The notes beneath the pieces were generated by a model. The model made no database searches. It was not told where the DNA came from and saw only the letters and a program-made list of their open reading frames with translations. Below are positions 1 through 14,410 of a DNA stretch of 64,000 nt, piece after piece. The DNA lies in assembly GCA_963402885.1 (NCBI GenBank), contig OY727098.1:1793001-1857000 (forward strand), written 5' to 3'. The stretch is from Antedon bifida (taxonomy: Eukaryota > Echinodermata > Crinoidea > Comatulida > Antedonidae). A program made the position numbers and the translations under genes. How positions within the stretch are numbered: the first letter of the stretch is position 1; each line of letters opens with the position of its first letter.

Positions 1-896
1 ATAACGCAATATATTTTATAAAGAAACGTATTATTAGTATACAATAAAACATTGAGTAAAGCTATGGACCAGAAAGATATTCAACACATTTCTGTACAGA
101 CAAAAATAACTCAACTCAACTCAATGTACCTACATTAGGAAATAAAAAAGCTTATTAGAAAAGGAAAGTCTTCAACCAGATTTAAAATTTGAAAATTGGT
201 ATTAGTTCCACAACGTTGGAACCTCCAGAGCAAAGATCTCTGATCAGGTAGACGACATTGACCGCCAGATAAGGAAGTCTAGCAGGCCGGTAAATCTGCA
301 CAATCTCAGATAATAATATGCGAGGATAATTGGTATTGCAAGCATTGCAATTAACATTGAAATTATCACACTGAATGTATATTTTTGTTAAAATTTTGAA
401 TAAAGTTCATAAAAAGCTAATAAGAAATAGTTGTCCAATTTCCGAATTTACAATAATGTATAACTAATTTTACAACGTTTGATATAAATTGAATTCTTAA
501 ATTCACGTAGTCATCTGAAAATAGAATTATAGGCAAAACAATTTCGTTGGAAGTGGAAATTGTCCTATTTATTTAGGAAAAAACATTGATTGTTGCTTGT
601 CTGTTTGCTCGTTCGATGTAAGTATTTGGCTGCAGAGAATGGTAATTTCAAGTTTAACAGTTGCAATTGTAAACGTCAGCGTAATTCATTGTGGCATGTT
701 CTTTCTGACATTCTAACATTTCAGATAATGTTCTGTCATTTCCACAGAACATTATGCTATTAAATGGCCATGAGTAGCGGATGGACGAAAACAGTACGAA
801 CGTGAAAAATCGAAAGATCATATCAATTTCCGATGGAAATCTAACATGACATTATAAACAAGACAATCGTACCTAAACATGCAAACATATTTTTAA
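1..896. other. Gene-free A/T-rich stretch
   Basis: I see no open frame with recognisable homology, no RNA gene and no clear repeat boundary here. It is A/T-rich intergenic-looking sequence that ends at the first MITE copy. Confidence 0.5.
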
Positions 897-1037
897 AGCT
901 TTGTCTACACTATGAAACTTTATATGACAAAAAAGTAATATGCCCATATATGGACATGATGATGTCATATCACTACCATATTTAGGCAAATCAAATAACT
1001 TTTTTTGTCAAACTAGTTTGATAATGTAGACAGAGCT
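897..1037. mobile_element. MITE, AGCTCTGTCTACAC family, copy A
   Basis: A fold-back element of about 140 bp. The left end (AGCTTTGTCTACACTATGAA) is the inverted complement of the right end (AATGTAGACAGAGCT). The interior has the family's blocks: TATATGACAAAAAAG, a palindromic CCATATATGG-like core, GATGATGTCATATCACTACC and a CAAACTAGTTTG segment. It has no coding capacity. The left flank is TAA and the right flank is mutated. Better-preserved copies in this window have TTA or TAA duplications, which suggests a PIF/Harbinger-type non-autonomous element. Confidence 0.75.
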
Positions 1038-4000
1038 TTTGAATTTTGAATCGGAATCGGAAATGCATACCAGAAAGCAGGTTACACACGAATGCTATCA
1101 CAGGTGGCAAATCTTATTCCGCAGCAAATGATACGGCACTTATCCAAACGAATGACGAAAATAGATGACCGATGCAATATCGTAAACAAGTAGACATTTT
1201 AATGATTCCAAAACTATTTTTTTTCTCTCCAGTTTTCGATGATCCGATATGATTAGAGTTGTGATTGGTAGAGCGTATCGATTGAAGGACTTTTATGCAC
1301 CGTTACCATTAACGACTAGCCATCCATTCCTTTTTTGATTCATGTCACATCTTTCTTTCATCATTAGCGTGGTCATTATAAATATCACCGGAGCTTGGTG
1401 GGTAAAAACATGGTTTCTATAGTGATCGATAATACACTATATCGCTGTTCAGCTTTGTCGGTTTGTCTGCGACGGATTATCGTGCATTCACGTATGTAAC
1501 ACTTCCTTACAATTCGGAATCCAGAGTTCAAATCCAGGGTCTGGAATAATGATACAGTACTAATGTCGTCAACTTAGCTTCATACGAGATGTGGTTGCCA
1601 GTGGGATTGGTGTATTTTTCAACACAAAATTGTCTTTTAAATCATTCGGACAATGTAATTGCGTTTGTATAAGACAATAAGACATATATTGAAGAATTTC
1701 ACAATACCGAACAACTGATCTATTAAAATAGATCATTGAATATGATCATATAATATTTTACTAAAAACTTTGAAGAATTGTTCAACGGACTACTTGTTTA
1801 AAGAGGATCATTTAATACCGATAATAAAACAATGGACGAAGTATATTACAACTACCTAACCTATATGATACATGTTACTATATTTTCCAATATTGACTGA
1901 TATTATTTATAATTCCAGAAATTACATATTACACACAAAAATAACATCGGATAAGATACACTCTGTACTACAGTATAAGCAATCAATCAATTGTTCCCCA
2001 AGACAATATAAAGATAGGATATTTTTTATCATAATCCCGTGACACCAATTGCGTCACCTCAAAGTTGATACCACCGCCCTACATCCTCTGTATCTCACCC
2101 TTAATCTTTATGTAAATCATCATCATATATTTATGATATATATTATCATTGATAACATGGATGTATAATATCAGATCTTGGATTTACTCGAGAACACGAC
2201 TCAGCATCATTAGATATAGAGACAGATCTGCGAGAATGTTAAAGTGTTGCTCCAATCGTCTCGTCCTTTGCTTGATACAAGAACACAGTAAGTTGCATAA
2301 TTCATTTGAAGTTCTATAATAGTACCTTGTAGTATTGTAAAGATCACGAAGAAGTTAAGATTGATAGATATTGTGTGGTACATACATCTCTCTTACAAAA
2401 TATCCGTTACTTATTTTCTATAATTATCAGCAACAATCAGATCAGCGGTATAATCGAAAACGAATGCTCATTTTCAAGTCAATGCTTTTTCATTGTGAAC
2501 GTAATCGTGTTATCTATTCTTAGCTCAAAACTCAATCTTGAACAACCTTCATAGGCGTAAGCTCTTGATAAATCTACAGCGAAATAGATTACAACAGATA
2601 CGACGGTTTTAGCTTCTGATAACGAAGATGATTGGTAAATTAATGCAAGGAGTAACCAATAGACCTGGCTTCATCGGCGCCGTTATCAGATTAATCGTCC
2701 ATAGAATAATACAAAAAACGTCCAATCCATCGTTAACGGCCTAAGACTACTGACGCGCTCGTATTTTATATATCTCGAATATTACTTTCAAATAAATCTT
2801 CATTCAAATCTAGCACAATATATAGAATTGTATGATTCTAAACTTTTATGGAAATGGTCAATTCTCTTCGGGGAAAATGAACTAGCCAACAAATGTATTC
2901 GATTCTTGCGCGTTTTTACGTTAGACATGGGAATAATTTAAGAAAGCATTACTTTTCCTACAGGTATTTTCAAATTCAGAGTTAGTATAGGCCTAACTGT
3001 ATGTTAATTTACATTAAAACTCACTACCCAAGTAATAATATTATTTGAATGACACGAAACGGGCAATTTGTTGTAAACATTTGACAACAAACTTGTCCAA
3101 CTGTATGAAAGTTTTCTTCGAATATCCCGAGTGTGGATTATTTTCTGTTCGAAAGTTTCTCCATCGGATGCAACCGATTGTATTGTAACCTTTGACCTTA
3201 ACCCATTTCAACGTTGAAGCTTTCTAATAGAAACGGCTTTCCAGCCAGTTCTTATAATTCCATCATGATTTAATCTAGTTTAAGATGTAAAATGTAAAAT
3301 GACGTTAATACCTGATTCTCGGCATGGCTTAAGCATACATAGTCGCATCACTATGTTTTCATTTAACATGCAAACCATGGTTATGTTTTTTTTTATAGTT
3401 TCGTGGAATTTAAAGATGATGATACATGATATTCAACCTCTCGTATACTCCTATTTAGTAGTGATTGAGGATGGAAACAGACAGAAGAGTGACATTTAGT
3501 ATCATTTTGGACTAGTATTAAAATTCTGATTCCATATTTCATGTTTTTTTTTCCAAAGCTTAAAATATTGATAATAAATCGCATTGTAAAACACAGATTA
3601 AAAATAATTCACTGTGAAACTTTGATTTATTATTATATTGTAATGTTATATTATAATTGTCTGTCAATAGAACATCGTATTTTTCAAATTCAAATGTTTT
3701 TATAGTTTATAGCATAATTATAAACAAACTTAGTATAACGTAAACAGTGAAAAAAATTAATTACTTGCTCATAAAAAGCAATATGTAGGCCACAATTAGG
3801 AAAAAGAACAATATACTGTATACAGCCAAATAACGAATTGCGTTATTGAATTACAATTGCAACTATTGGTAGACTTTAAAATACTTTAATTAAAACGAAT
3901 CCTTCTTTTTATCGTTAAGTTAATAAAAAAACATTTTTATTGTTTGTTTCTCTCTTCATTAAACGTAATGACATTGCTTTATATCTGCACTGTGTTACAT

Positions 4001-7000
4001 TGAGCAATAGCGTTATTATACAGTACCTATCATTAGTTAATCGACTTAAAGAATATTCCATGCATAACAATATTGATAAAATACAATACGAAAATGAATT
4101 CTTTGGGAATAATCTGAGCAGAGCGAAATATCTTAATAATATTCACGTATGAAAGATAAGACAGGCATTCCAAATGAAATAATATTGTATCAACAACTGC
4201 AGCTTGCGAAGCAATGTCACTGCCAGGAAAACACTTTCTTGAGTATACTCGACAGATGTGTGGTTATTTAGACATTAACCTACAACTTCAAGATCAAGTA
4301 TCAAGTAAGTATAAGTATCAAATACTGTTGATTCAATTAATTCGGAAAATAGATTCCTTGATTGAGATAATTTCTATATGATAATACCAGAAGGTTATGA
4401 TGTAGGTGTACACGAACAAATTAATACAAACGCGGTCAGCATTTATTTTATTTCACATATATAGTTGTTATTGTGTGTAGTGTGTGTGTGTGGCTAATTA
4501 CCTGGTAAAATTGTTTTATATCGGTAAATTTGTCACTCAATGTGGCCCAAGCCTAAGGTGTTTTCATACGAAGCAGGTGTAAAGCAGCGTACGTACGTTC
4601 TTTGCTTTATTTCAAATCTAAACTGATCTATGTTTAACGTCGTCCACACAGTCATTAATCATAGTTTTTAACCGTAGGCTTCGTGTACTCTCATATTTGA
4701 TCAGATTTCTTTGCGTTTAACTTTTTTGAAAATAATGCATTGCTTAAATAACATTAAAGCAGCGTTTCATACCTTTAAAGTATAGCATTACAAGGTGTTT
4801 ATATTTTGCGGTGCGTTTCTTTGATATCCCACTACTGTGCACACTTAAAAACTTAATATTATTTATATTTGGATATTATATTATCATGGTATGAGAGATA
4901 AGAGTAGTTTATGATATAAAACTGCCTTTGAGGGAATCTGTAACTATTTTCTTTTTTTCCATTTTCGTAGGCAAATTTGAACTTTTCATGCAGGAATTGG
5001 TATTCAGTTTGGATTGAAAATAGAGCTACCATTATGTGAACCACATAACTGCTTTTTCTTCACATCAATTTTTATATTCATCTGGTAAAATATAAGAGTT
5101 AATTATCTTTTATAGAAAACATATTCATTGTAAGACATTGACACATGAAGTTTCTCCAGTACTATCTCATATAGTTTTTTTATTCATACACTATGCATTG
5201 TTATTATTTGGAAATTATTACTAGAATGCAGCTTTTTAAGATGTCGGTAACAGGACACATGAGACTGTCGGAGCAATGTCAATCTCAGAACTCAAAGATC
5301 TACTAAAATTTTACTATGAAACTGTGATGTTAGAGATGATTCACAATAGAACAAACGTTAAAACAAGCTAGTTAAGACTGTGTATTAGCACATCAAAAGA
5401 CAAAATCAAGACACTTTATATTGTATTTTTAAATCAAAAAATCCCCTAAAATGTTAACTAATGAAGGATGTTGTCATGCCTGGATCATACGGCAACTGAT
5501 TTCTGATGGCTTTTTGGAAAACAAGCTGATATATCAACAATTAAAAAAACAACAGCCTACAGTTCTAAAATAACTTTCTCTAAAGACCAAAAGCAAATAT
5601 GGAAGCTGGGTCCGATTCTAAATCTCTGGGTGACGGGCTATAATATAGGATACTACATGGGAGCTGGACTTACTCTATCTTTCTAATGGTAACTGGCTAG
5701 TTCGACACGACTTTCCGTTAGAATGAACTGCAGACTAGTTCAATGGCAGTTAATGACATTTTTACATTACAAGCTGCATTTTTCCCCAGGTACCATATTA
5801 CTACATTTCTGATCTATTTGCTTTTATGTATAAATGTAACTGAAGTAATCGTAAATCATAGAAGCATTCACTGGTTTTATTGCTAAGTTTTCGATAGCAT
5901 AGAAGTAAACCAAACGTTATTGAAATTATCTTTATTCTACTACTCTTACCAAAACAGTAGTGAATGTGAAATAGGACTTTTAGGAGAATTGTCTTAACTT
6001 CAGTTGTGATCATGAATAAATATCATATATTAATCGTGTTTTAAGATGCATGGGAAAAAACTCTGCTGTAAGTATAGTATAACTTCAGTCTATAGGGGGT
6101 GGGCTACATCCGGTTTTCGTTTTTACTGGTCGGTAGAGGGCAGACTATATTCCTATTCAATTTTCCGATGGTTGGTACTACCACTAGCGACAGTTAGTTT
6201 ACAGTGGAGCGGCGGGTATGCTTCGCTTCGCCTGCACTATATATTGGGTTGAACATTCACAAAAGATAGGCCCGACAATATCGCGTCGGAAAAAATCGGA
6301 TGCACCTGGCGTACAACGCTCCTCTTGGTCTTAAGTGGTTCGGTGTTATGCGCGTTCTTCTCGGCGAATTGAAAGTGGCAGCCGCATCATCATGTTTCAT
6401 AAATAGCAAATATTGACTAATTACTAACACCTGTTCTTTATACATCAATGAACTTTATAACATTATCGTATTATCATAATTAGGAACATGTAGTCCTACT
6501 AATAGAGAACATAGATTCAATACAGTGAATCATACGAATCAATGAATTATCTATAAGACGTAAGCTGCTGCTACAACAGGCATTATTGTGACTGAGTAAC
6601 GGTTCAAATCCACCTAAGTCCGTCTAACTTACAGCAGATTTACGAACACTCGTGACATAAACACGTCATAAATACGAGGTCAAGTAATGTAAGAAAAAAA
6701 ACCAGTTACGTATGTTTTATACTTGAGAAGTAGGCATTATTATGTGTCATGATGAAATCGCATACAGTGATTCTGAAAAATGTTACTATTACAAATGTAT
6801 TAACCTTAGCATTGTTCTAAAATCTGTTCTAAAAACTCACCCAGGTGTTTCTGGAAATGTCATTACATTAACTGATATTAAAGTTGCATAGATAAATGAC
6901 CATTTCTATTGTCATAATAATTGTTGAAAAGAAACATGTTTAAATTCGGAATCAGTACCACCAATGTTTTTAAATTGTCTGTAACAAATTTAATTTAACA

Positions 7001-8700
7001 ATAAGTTAGTCTTGACATCATTCTATAGTTATTTTAAAATAAACTTCACTCTCGGCTCGCTAACACTATTTTGCCAAAATACACATAGGCTTAATTGACA
7101 AACATCAATGGCTAAATAACACATTTTATCTGAAAGCAAACTGTCCCTTCTTAAAAGTGTAATGCAAACTACGCTAACGATATTTATTACAATTGTAAAT
7201 TTAAAAAAAGCAAACTAATGTAGTATTGGAATTCAGGACATAAGACACGAGATCATGAATACTAGTTTTACTTCGTTACTACAATAAAAGCACAAGATGT
7301 TTTTTTTTTTGAATGAATCTAATTCTTTATACACTTTAAATATGTGTTGATGAAGAAGTTGAAGCCGTGCTTTCATTTCCATACTTGGTCTTATTTATTT
7401 CACATAAATTTCAGCTTTTATAAATTGACCATTATTCTTAAGCATTCTTTCAATAAAAATACATAAATAACACATAAACAATACACTGTTCTACTATCCA
7501 AAGCTGCCTAACCACAAGACAAAAAGAGAAATTGATTACGGTACTTCTTGCCTGGAACCATTTGAGTTAAAATATGGCATAAAGGAATAATGTCATAAGT
7601 TAATGTTAATGTTATTTCAACATTTCCAAATAAACATGAATAAGTCATAAATGAATTAATAAAACCCAATTATCTTTAATTAGGCCTACTAGCCTATAAG
7701 TACGGAGGTGTGCATACATAAATGATTTCAACAATACAATCTCATCTCTTAGTAAAAATAGGCTACCTCACAAATGTTATCGTTCGTGGCCGCATTTCAC
7801 TAACAACTGATGTATTTCACTTAAGTCAATCAATACGTATCTCCCCTAATGTGAATTAACTTAGGAGATTTTGTGTGTGTGTTTAAATTTCCTAAATTGT
7901 GAATGTGAATACAGTCATAGTTCCCTAAATATACTAAACAATGCTTTATTACAAGCAGATATAAAACATGGCCGCAGCCGCCGTCGCCAACACCAGTCAT
8001 TATCGTCATCAACGTCATCGTCATAATCATCATTGTTATTATTGTATCTTAGTTGTAAACTCTTTATTTATTTATTCACTAGGCCTATATACATTCACTT
8101 CACTATTAAACATTCACAATACATAAAATATAAATAAATAGGCTTAATAGTTTATCATCCTGACGACCCACCGCCTATCTGTGTACAACATGTACAATAC
8201 AGATTACATAATTTATATTCTCAGACCAACAAACGCGATCGCCACGACCAAAATATCCAACTGCTAATGATTTACACGTATGGTGATTGTTTAAATTTAA
8301 ATGTATTTACGATTGAATGACTTAGACTTCCATTTGACGCTGTTTTGCTGTAACGCTATACATAGTGTTTTCTGCTAAATGATTTGTGATGTAATTCCTA
8401 AGGATGAGATTATTGTAAATTTACGTATTCTAACCGTTTTCAATTTAACTGAACGTAATTTATTTTACTGACATTTTAAAAGAATCACCTTTGAGGTCGT
8501 GTAATAAGAATCAATTGGAGAAAAAAGATATCGAACTACAGTAATATTCATGTTTAGGCCTATTAACTAAATGCAAGTTCAGTTTAATTACAAAGACGAG
8601 ATGAGCTTAGAGACAGATACTATTTGTTTGTTTGTATCACGTGTAATTGCAGAATGTATCCGATGAGTATAGTATCATAGCGACAATAAACATCACGAAG
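1038..8700. other. Long intergenic region without recognisable genes
   Basis: About 7.7 kb of A/T-rich DNA. All open frames are short, start and stop at random and resemble no family I know. Locally visible are a short TG run near 4475-4490, a more G+C- and CpG-containing patch at about 6085-6420 (listed separately) and several TAGGCCTA palindromes (for example 7681 and 8081). Regulatory DNA or exons of a non-coding transcript cannot be excluded. Confidence 0.45.
6085..6420. other. CpG-containing patch of unknown nature
   Basis: This stretch is clearly richer in G+C and CpG than its surroundings (blocks such as GGAGCGGCGGG, CGCGTCGG, ATGCGCG). Both strands are open for about 60 codons, which is expected when A/T-rich stop codons become rare. 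The translations look like no known family. It could be an old transposon piece, a promoter-like CpG cluster or a first exon. Nothing in the sequence decides between these. Confidence 0.35.
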
Positions 8701-8727
8701 ATCGCGTTTTTTTTTATAAACGTTACC

Positions 8728-8748
8728 GCCCCCCCCCCCCCCCCCCCC
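8728..8748. repeat. Poly-C homopolymer run
   Basis: An almost uninterrupted run of about 20 C residues, preceded by an ATAAACGTTACCG segment and a poly-T run. Long C runs are uncommon in such A/T-rich DNA. Its exact length is likely to be polymorphic and prone to sequencing error. Confidence 0.9.
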
Positions 8749-9739
8749 GCCTTCCTAACAGTACAGTAGCCTCTTCTTCGGTTTGAACCCTCAATGTGGT
8801 CCTTTGATATTTGTTTTTTAGAGGGCTAGATTTAGTTAGTTATTCATTTCAATAATATCTTTTTGATATAATTATAGCTTTGCTTGTACATAAATGGAAC
8901 AATGTTAAATGCTGACAAATATGGTTGGCTAATCAATATTACTGCCCAGAAAAAAAGTAACAGCAATCCTTAGAGCAACATAGAAAAGGAAATAACACGT
9001 CAAACACCGAATCTATCTGTCTGTACAGCCAGCATGTTGATCCTTACTTTCGGGTATTATATATAACATTGTGTCAAGCTACAAGCCATTATAGCGGGCG
9101 TTGAAGGCAATATAAATACACTGAAAAGCCAATGTAAGCCAAAATTCGTGTTTATCATTTTAGGAACGAAGATAATTAAGTCTCTAAGAGTTATGGGCTA
9201 AATCATAACGTATGACCGCTAACGACATGCTGCAGGTATATTCACTAAATTGTCGCAGTTTGATTATTAACTTTTTTCAATAAATTGATTAAATAATGTA
9301 TACCGTACTCAATTATTATAACATGTACTAAGAAGCACCTTCTGATATTCATACATGACACAATTTCATTAATATTTTACCATGTAGATAATTTAGATAT
9401 GTTGATTGAAAAACAACAAGGGTATTATTAGTAGGACTACCGTATATTTTTTTTAAATAAAAACAAACGTCATTAATAATGCTTTTTTATTTATCTATCG
9501 CCTTTCAAAATTGACAGTTCGTCTCAAGAGCCTTCAGAGAAAATTACAAAATAATAACGGTCACAAAATACGCCAATAAAGATGTCAACAAGTAAAACAG
9601 ACATCTACTACATGATTAATTATTTTAAATTTGCATTATTCTTAAACTGGTTAAAAACACAGAAGTATTCTTCGTTCTAATGCTATGTTGCGTTAGTCAA
9701 GACAGAGCTTCACATGGTAAATTGTCTGTGGGATTCAAA
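8749..9739. other. Intergenic stretch, nothing recognised
   Basis: A/T-rich sequence with no supported gene, RNA or repeat boundary. It ends at a degenerate MITE copy. Confidence 0.45.
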
Positions 9740-9852
9740 GTAGTATTTGGACAAATCACTGCCATATTTGGACATATCACTGCCATATTTGGACATATCA
9801 CTACCATATTTGGGCACATCACATTATTATAACTAGTTTGTGTAGACAGCGT
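9740..9852. mobile_element. Degenerate MITE, AGCTCTGTCTACAC family, copy B
   Basis: Only the interior and right end of the family are recognisable. The block 'CACTGCCATATTTGGACATAT' occurs about three times in tandem, followed by GGGCACATCACA, AACTAGTTTG and TGTAGACAGCG. The left terminus is missing or rearranged: a right-end-like GACAGAGCTT lies at 9701. The internal triplication is seen in no other copy in the window apart from a doubled block in the copy at 36648. Confidence 0.6.
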
Positions 9853-12800
9853 TTTACTCTGGTTTGCTATATATTGATTTCTAATAGTATTTTGTTTAAG
9901 TTTTCAGATTTTACATACAAAATAGATCACATAGTTAACTTATCATCAATTTAAAACAGTAGCTGGTTCATAAGTAAGCCTACTGTATCTACAATATTAT
10001 CTACAAGTAACAGGGCATATTCCGTGATATGCCTACATGTAACTTCTGTATCCTAGTCACAATTCCATATAGGAAACTGTACTCAAAATAAAACATTAAT
10101 ACTGGACACTACATGATTTGAAACTATTACGGTACATTATTAGAATACTAAGCCATGCATTGTATCTAGCACTTAAAGCATATTCAAATGCTGTTAAATA
10201 CATGTAATCTACAGAAGTAGCCTTTAAAAAGTATAGAAAATTCATGACGTCATGTAGTGATGACGCATTAAATGATGACTTGAAAGAAGTCAAGAATTAA
10301 TAGAATATTATGTACTTTATTTCAATCTTGCAGTATTCATGTAAAATTCCACAAACCATTAACGTAATGGTATATTGCCGCATTGTAGACCTGCATCTCT
10401 TTTAATATGAAATTCCAGATTTAAACAAAACTACAGTTATATAATAGAAAAAGTAGATTTAATTTCTTCTTGACTAACTTCAACAAATAACTCACAATAT
10501 CATCATCATCAACGTTTTTAAAAGGTTATGTTCTGACGTGGACGGCTGAAAGGATATCAATGTATTGCATGATAGCAGAGCATCAATTATTGTATCAATC
10601 TTAACAGTCTTAAGTCAAAATGACATGAAATAAGACAGGGGAATGGATCATCGTAGACAAATACCCAAAACATCAACGATTTGTATCTATAAAGTTCAAT
10701 GAAATCATGAAATTCATTTTGTATTTGAAGATAAATTACGGAGAATACTTAACGATAATTGCCGATAACTGCCGTTGACCTCCAGTTAACAGTCATAAGG
10801 AATCAAATAAATTCAGAGATAAATCTTTTATTTAACAAAAACCGTAATTTCCTATGAATAGTCTATTTATTCCTGATTATATGTTATTATTACCATAAAA
10901 CTATATTAGTGTTATGATAATACTAACATATTCAACCAAAATCGCACATCTATTTCTGTTAGAATATTAATTTCAGATAATTCGATTTATTCACTTCATA
11001 TTCATGTTTTTTTCATAATTCGAAAACTATTCTAGAAGAATTTATCGACATTGAATGATATTGTAATTGTTTTAATGACATAGGAAATTATACATCAAAA
11101 AATTAAAACAAATAACATCGATAACAGCGGCTCGCCCTTGAATCAAAGGAAATTAAGACGTTTGAAAAATGATGAAATGATATTGTTCAGAAAATTACTA
11201 TTTTCAAAAAATAGTAACAGCTGTGGTATCATAATATTTACAACGAGCCTTCGTTTCAGGGCGTCGAAATCAATCCGGAAACGAAATTCTTTTCTAAAAT
11301 GGTGAATCAAAGACCGTTTAAAAACGTTGAAACGAATTAATTAAAAAACGAGAAAAATTCCAACTTGGTCTGATTAAAATGATCGGCTTCTATTCTTACT
11401 AAAACGTACAGTGGAAGAAATGTTACAGACTTAAATAAGTAAAAACGTTTACAGTTTTGATCCAATTTCATCATAATGTTCACCTATATTTACTTAACCG
11501 ATTCTTTTTATTGATCCATAATAAATCATCGATTCTTTTCGGACATTTAAAAAAAAAATATATATACTTTCTAGTGTTTTTACAGCAGCCAATTTCTTAC
11601 AAAAACACTATAACATGATGGCGTTACACCTGCATAAAAATAAGATCAGCTCGAGCAATGATTTACTGGTTAAAAGAGTGTGTGTCAACTCGTATTCATC
11701 TAAGCAGCAATTAAAATCAAAGAAGAACATTGAATTATTATAGTTGGAATAAGCTCTAAGAGAAAATTTATGCAAGAGTTTCACAGGACACTAGATTAAT
11801 GGGATAAACTAATCTGAACGATAAATAAAAACACACACAATGCTGTTGACAATGATCTGCGGCTCTTTGCTTGCAGTCTGTATAGGCATGTGGTAAAATA
11901 ATATAACACAAATATTTATTAACTTATTATAACACGCCTGGAGTGTATCCTTGCCATTTAATTGGTTAATATTGTATCACGTGCCGAGTTCTACTTAACC
12001 GAAAATGATATGTAATGGTGATATTTAATGGCACTATTGCACGTTCAGCTTGTAAACATTTTTGTACCACGTGAGGCCGCGTGCGGAAATCATGTTTTGT
12101 GCGCCGTTTATAGTCGGAACGCTGCCTTTTTAATGACCTAGCCTCTTGCTTAGCATGACATTGATTCAATACGAAAACAGCGAATTAATTAAATTTTAAG
12201 TTTTAGAACAGACACTTTCTTGAACTCAAACATTCGCTTTTGTATATTATAGCATTAATAAATACTAGTTGTATCTACTACCATCAAACTACCGTGTAAG
12301 ATATTTGAAACTGTAGAAATGTATTAGTTCAAAAGATTTACGTTTTGAGCTAATTTATGACGTCATTGCATAGTAATTAGTATTTATACCGAGAACTGTA
12401 AAACTTTTGTTTCACATTATTCTGATATTATTAATCCATTCCTTTGCACACTTTAAAGCGATTACGTCATAATAAATGTAAATCACTAGCGGTTACCCTG
12501 AAGGGTTTTCCTAGGGTACGATTCTGAGCTTGTAATTGTGATCACGTGTCACTAACATAAAACGTTTCATAAATCAAAATATATTAGAATTAGATGAAAT
12601 ACAAAGTCACAAAGAGCCTGGGATTTTGATTTATAGTCAATATTTAAGCTTTCTGTTGAGATTATGCTTATTGATATACTGTACTCAAATAAGATATTGA
12701 CACAGCGTATAAATCCAACACCACTAGCGTTCATGTTATAGAGAATCGAGGTATATCATTTATATTACTGTATTCATCAGTAAACTTTTAAAAAGATGAT

Positions 12801-13085
12801 ATTATTGATAAAAAAAATGAATAATAGACATTGTAAAAAAGTTAAATGGTCAATCATATATCATTATTTTATGGGTCCTACATTGACTTTATCAAAAAGA
12901 ATACATTTATCATCAAGTATATCCTTGCTATTGAATTGGTTGATTTCATATCACGTGGCGTTGGTTATTTCGTTAAATTCAATAGTAAATTCTATTGATT
13001 CTATTCAATGGCCAGCTCATTTTGAAATGTTGTGCCATGCGATAAGCCAATAAATAATACCGAGTACTCCGTATATAACATATAA
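9853..13085. other. Intergenic stretch with two diverged related segments
   Basis: No gene is supported. Two segments, about 11945-12000 and 12915-12970, share the pattern TATCCTTGCYATTKAATTGGTT followed by ATATYRTATCACGTG. They look like diverged copies of one element whose ends I cannot define. The rest is featureless A/T-rich DNA. Confidence 0.4.
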
Positions 13086-13235
13086 AGCTCTGTTTACACT
13101 ATCAAACTTGTTTGACAAAAAAAAGTTTGATTTGCCCAAATATTGTAATGATATGCCCAAATATGGTAGTGATATGACATCATCGTGTCCATATATGTGG
13201 GCACATCACATTTTTTGTCACATAAAGTTTGAGCT
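13086..13235. mobile_element. MITE, AGCTCTGTCTACAC family, copy C
   Basis: A 150-bp copy. It starts AGCTCTGTTTACACTATCAA and ends in a shortened GAGCT terminus. The interior has the GATATGCCCAAATATGGTAG, GATATGACATCATCGTGTCC and GGGCACATCACA blocks in the opposite orientation to copies A, D and E. Flanks are TAA on the left and TTA on the right, one mismatch from a perfect TWA duplication. No coding capacity. Confidence 0.75.
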
Positions 13236-14410
13236 TTAGTGCCGATTTACAATACAATCCACGAGAACCCACACGAGACTAAAACAATGTTCCAAAATAT
13301 AATACATTCACTTTAAAAATACATATGTAAAATGACAACGCAATATACAGTATGTACAACGGATGTTCAGCCCTCTTTTTTATCATAACTAAATGTTTCC
13401 CTACGGCCAAGTTAGAGTGGGGTAATATTCAATGTAACAATAAACGAAACATACAATACGTTTTAACAAATGTCTTGTTGAACGACGTTTATATTACAGC
13501 CGATTATAAGCACGTTTTCTAGTATATTACTATGTAAAGCCTACAGTAAAGTTCTCCGTACAGCACCCAATGTCGATTTCATTTTGATTAAAGTAGACAT
13601 AATAGTACAAGAATTGACTGACAAGACATTTCTGAACCGATGCATTCCTAATACATGGTTCCATTACTGACTTAGCAATATTAAACGCCTTGAGGTTTTA
13701 GTTATAAATACGTAATAAAGTATAATACATTAGATTGTGGTGTCAATTATTAAGACATAAAAATTGTTTTCTATTAATTACTGTAATGTACGTCAAAAGC
13801 TGCAATATCATTTTTAATAAGTTACTTTATAAATTGAATGTTTTTTTTCATCATTTAATCATCTGAATACAAAGTGGAGTTGGGTGTATTCTGATTCTTT
13901 CAGATTGGAAAGGTATATTAATAACCTTTATTATATATATTCTTGCATATGTATTTTTCTTTATATGGATATTATTTAGACATTTGCATTGTTTTAGATT
14001 GTTTATAACATTTTTTCCTTCTTTTTAATTGTGAGTCTCAAGTTTTAACTTTTTGTATTGTAACATTGTTATGTAATCATGTATTGTATGTTGATTTTGA
14101 CCGAATAAATGAATGGATGAATTATATGTGAAATAAAAAAAAAAGAATTTTATTCAACCTAAAGCCGCCGTACACAATAATACAATACAAAACAAGTTTT
14201 GAACTTGGAATACCACCTTTCTTCTTTAGCCTACTCTCACTCCATGTGCATGGCAGGCCCTATCGACAAAGTCTTATCCATTGTATAGTACTGTATGTTT
14301 TTGACTATTGTTATTTTTGTTGCAATTTGAACCTTGGAAGGCAAATTTCATTTACTTTGTATTTGACAATAAATTTTAACTTGAACTTGAAAGTTGTAGG
14401 CCTACATACG
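13236..14410. other. Intergenic stretch with probable LINE 3' tails
   Basis: No gene is supported. At 14085-14125 the sequence GACCGAATAAATGAATGGAT, and at 14335-14390 the sequence GACAATAAATTTTAACTTGA, resemble the ends of non-LTR retroelements (a polyadenylation-like AATAAA followed by a short tandem tail). No coding part is visible upstream, so this is a weak inference. Confidence 0.35.

Noticed and set aside
1520-1550. B-box-like GAGTTCAAATCC, possible tRNA or SINE
   Set aside because: No convincing A box or closing acceptor stem at the right distance.
2239-2300. Short ATG-started frame with an ACACAGTAAGT splice-donor-like end
   Set aside because: A lone donor match and a dozen or so codons without homology or a partner exon do not support an exon.
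6046-6448. Overlapping plus- and minus-strand frames of 60-70 codons
   Set aside because: Long only because the patch is richer in G+C; neither translation resembles a known protein.
6590-6625. B-box-like CGGTTCAAATCC
   Set aside because: No A box and no cloverleaf could be drawn.
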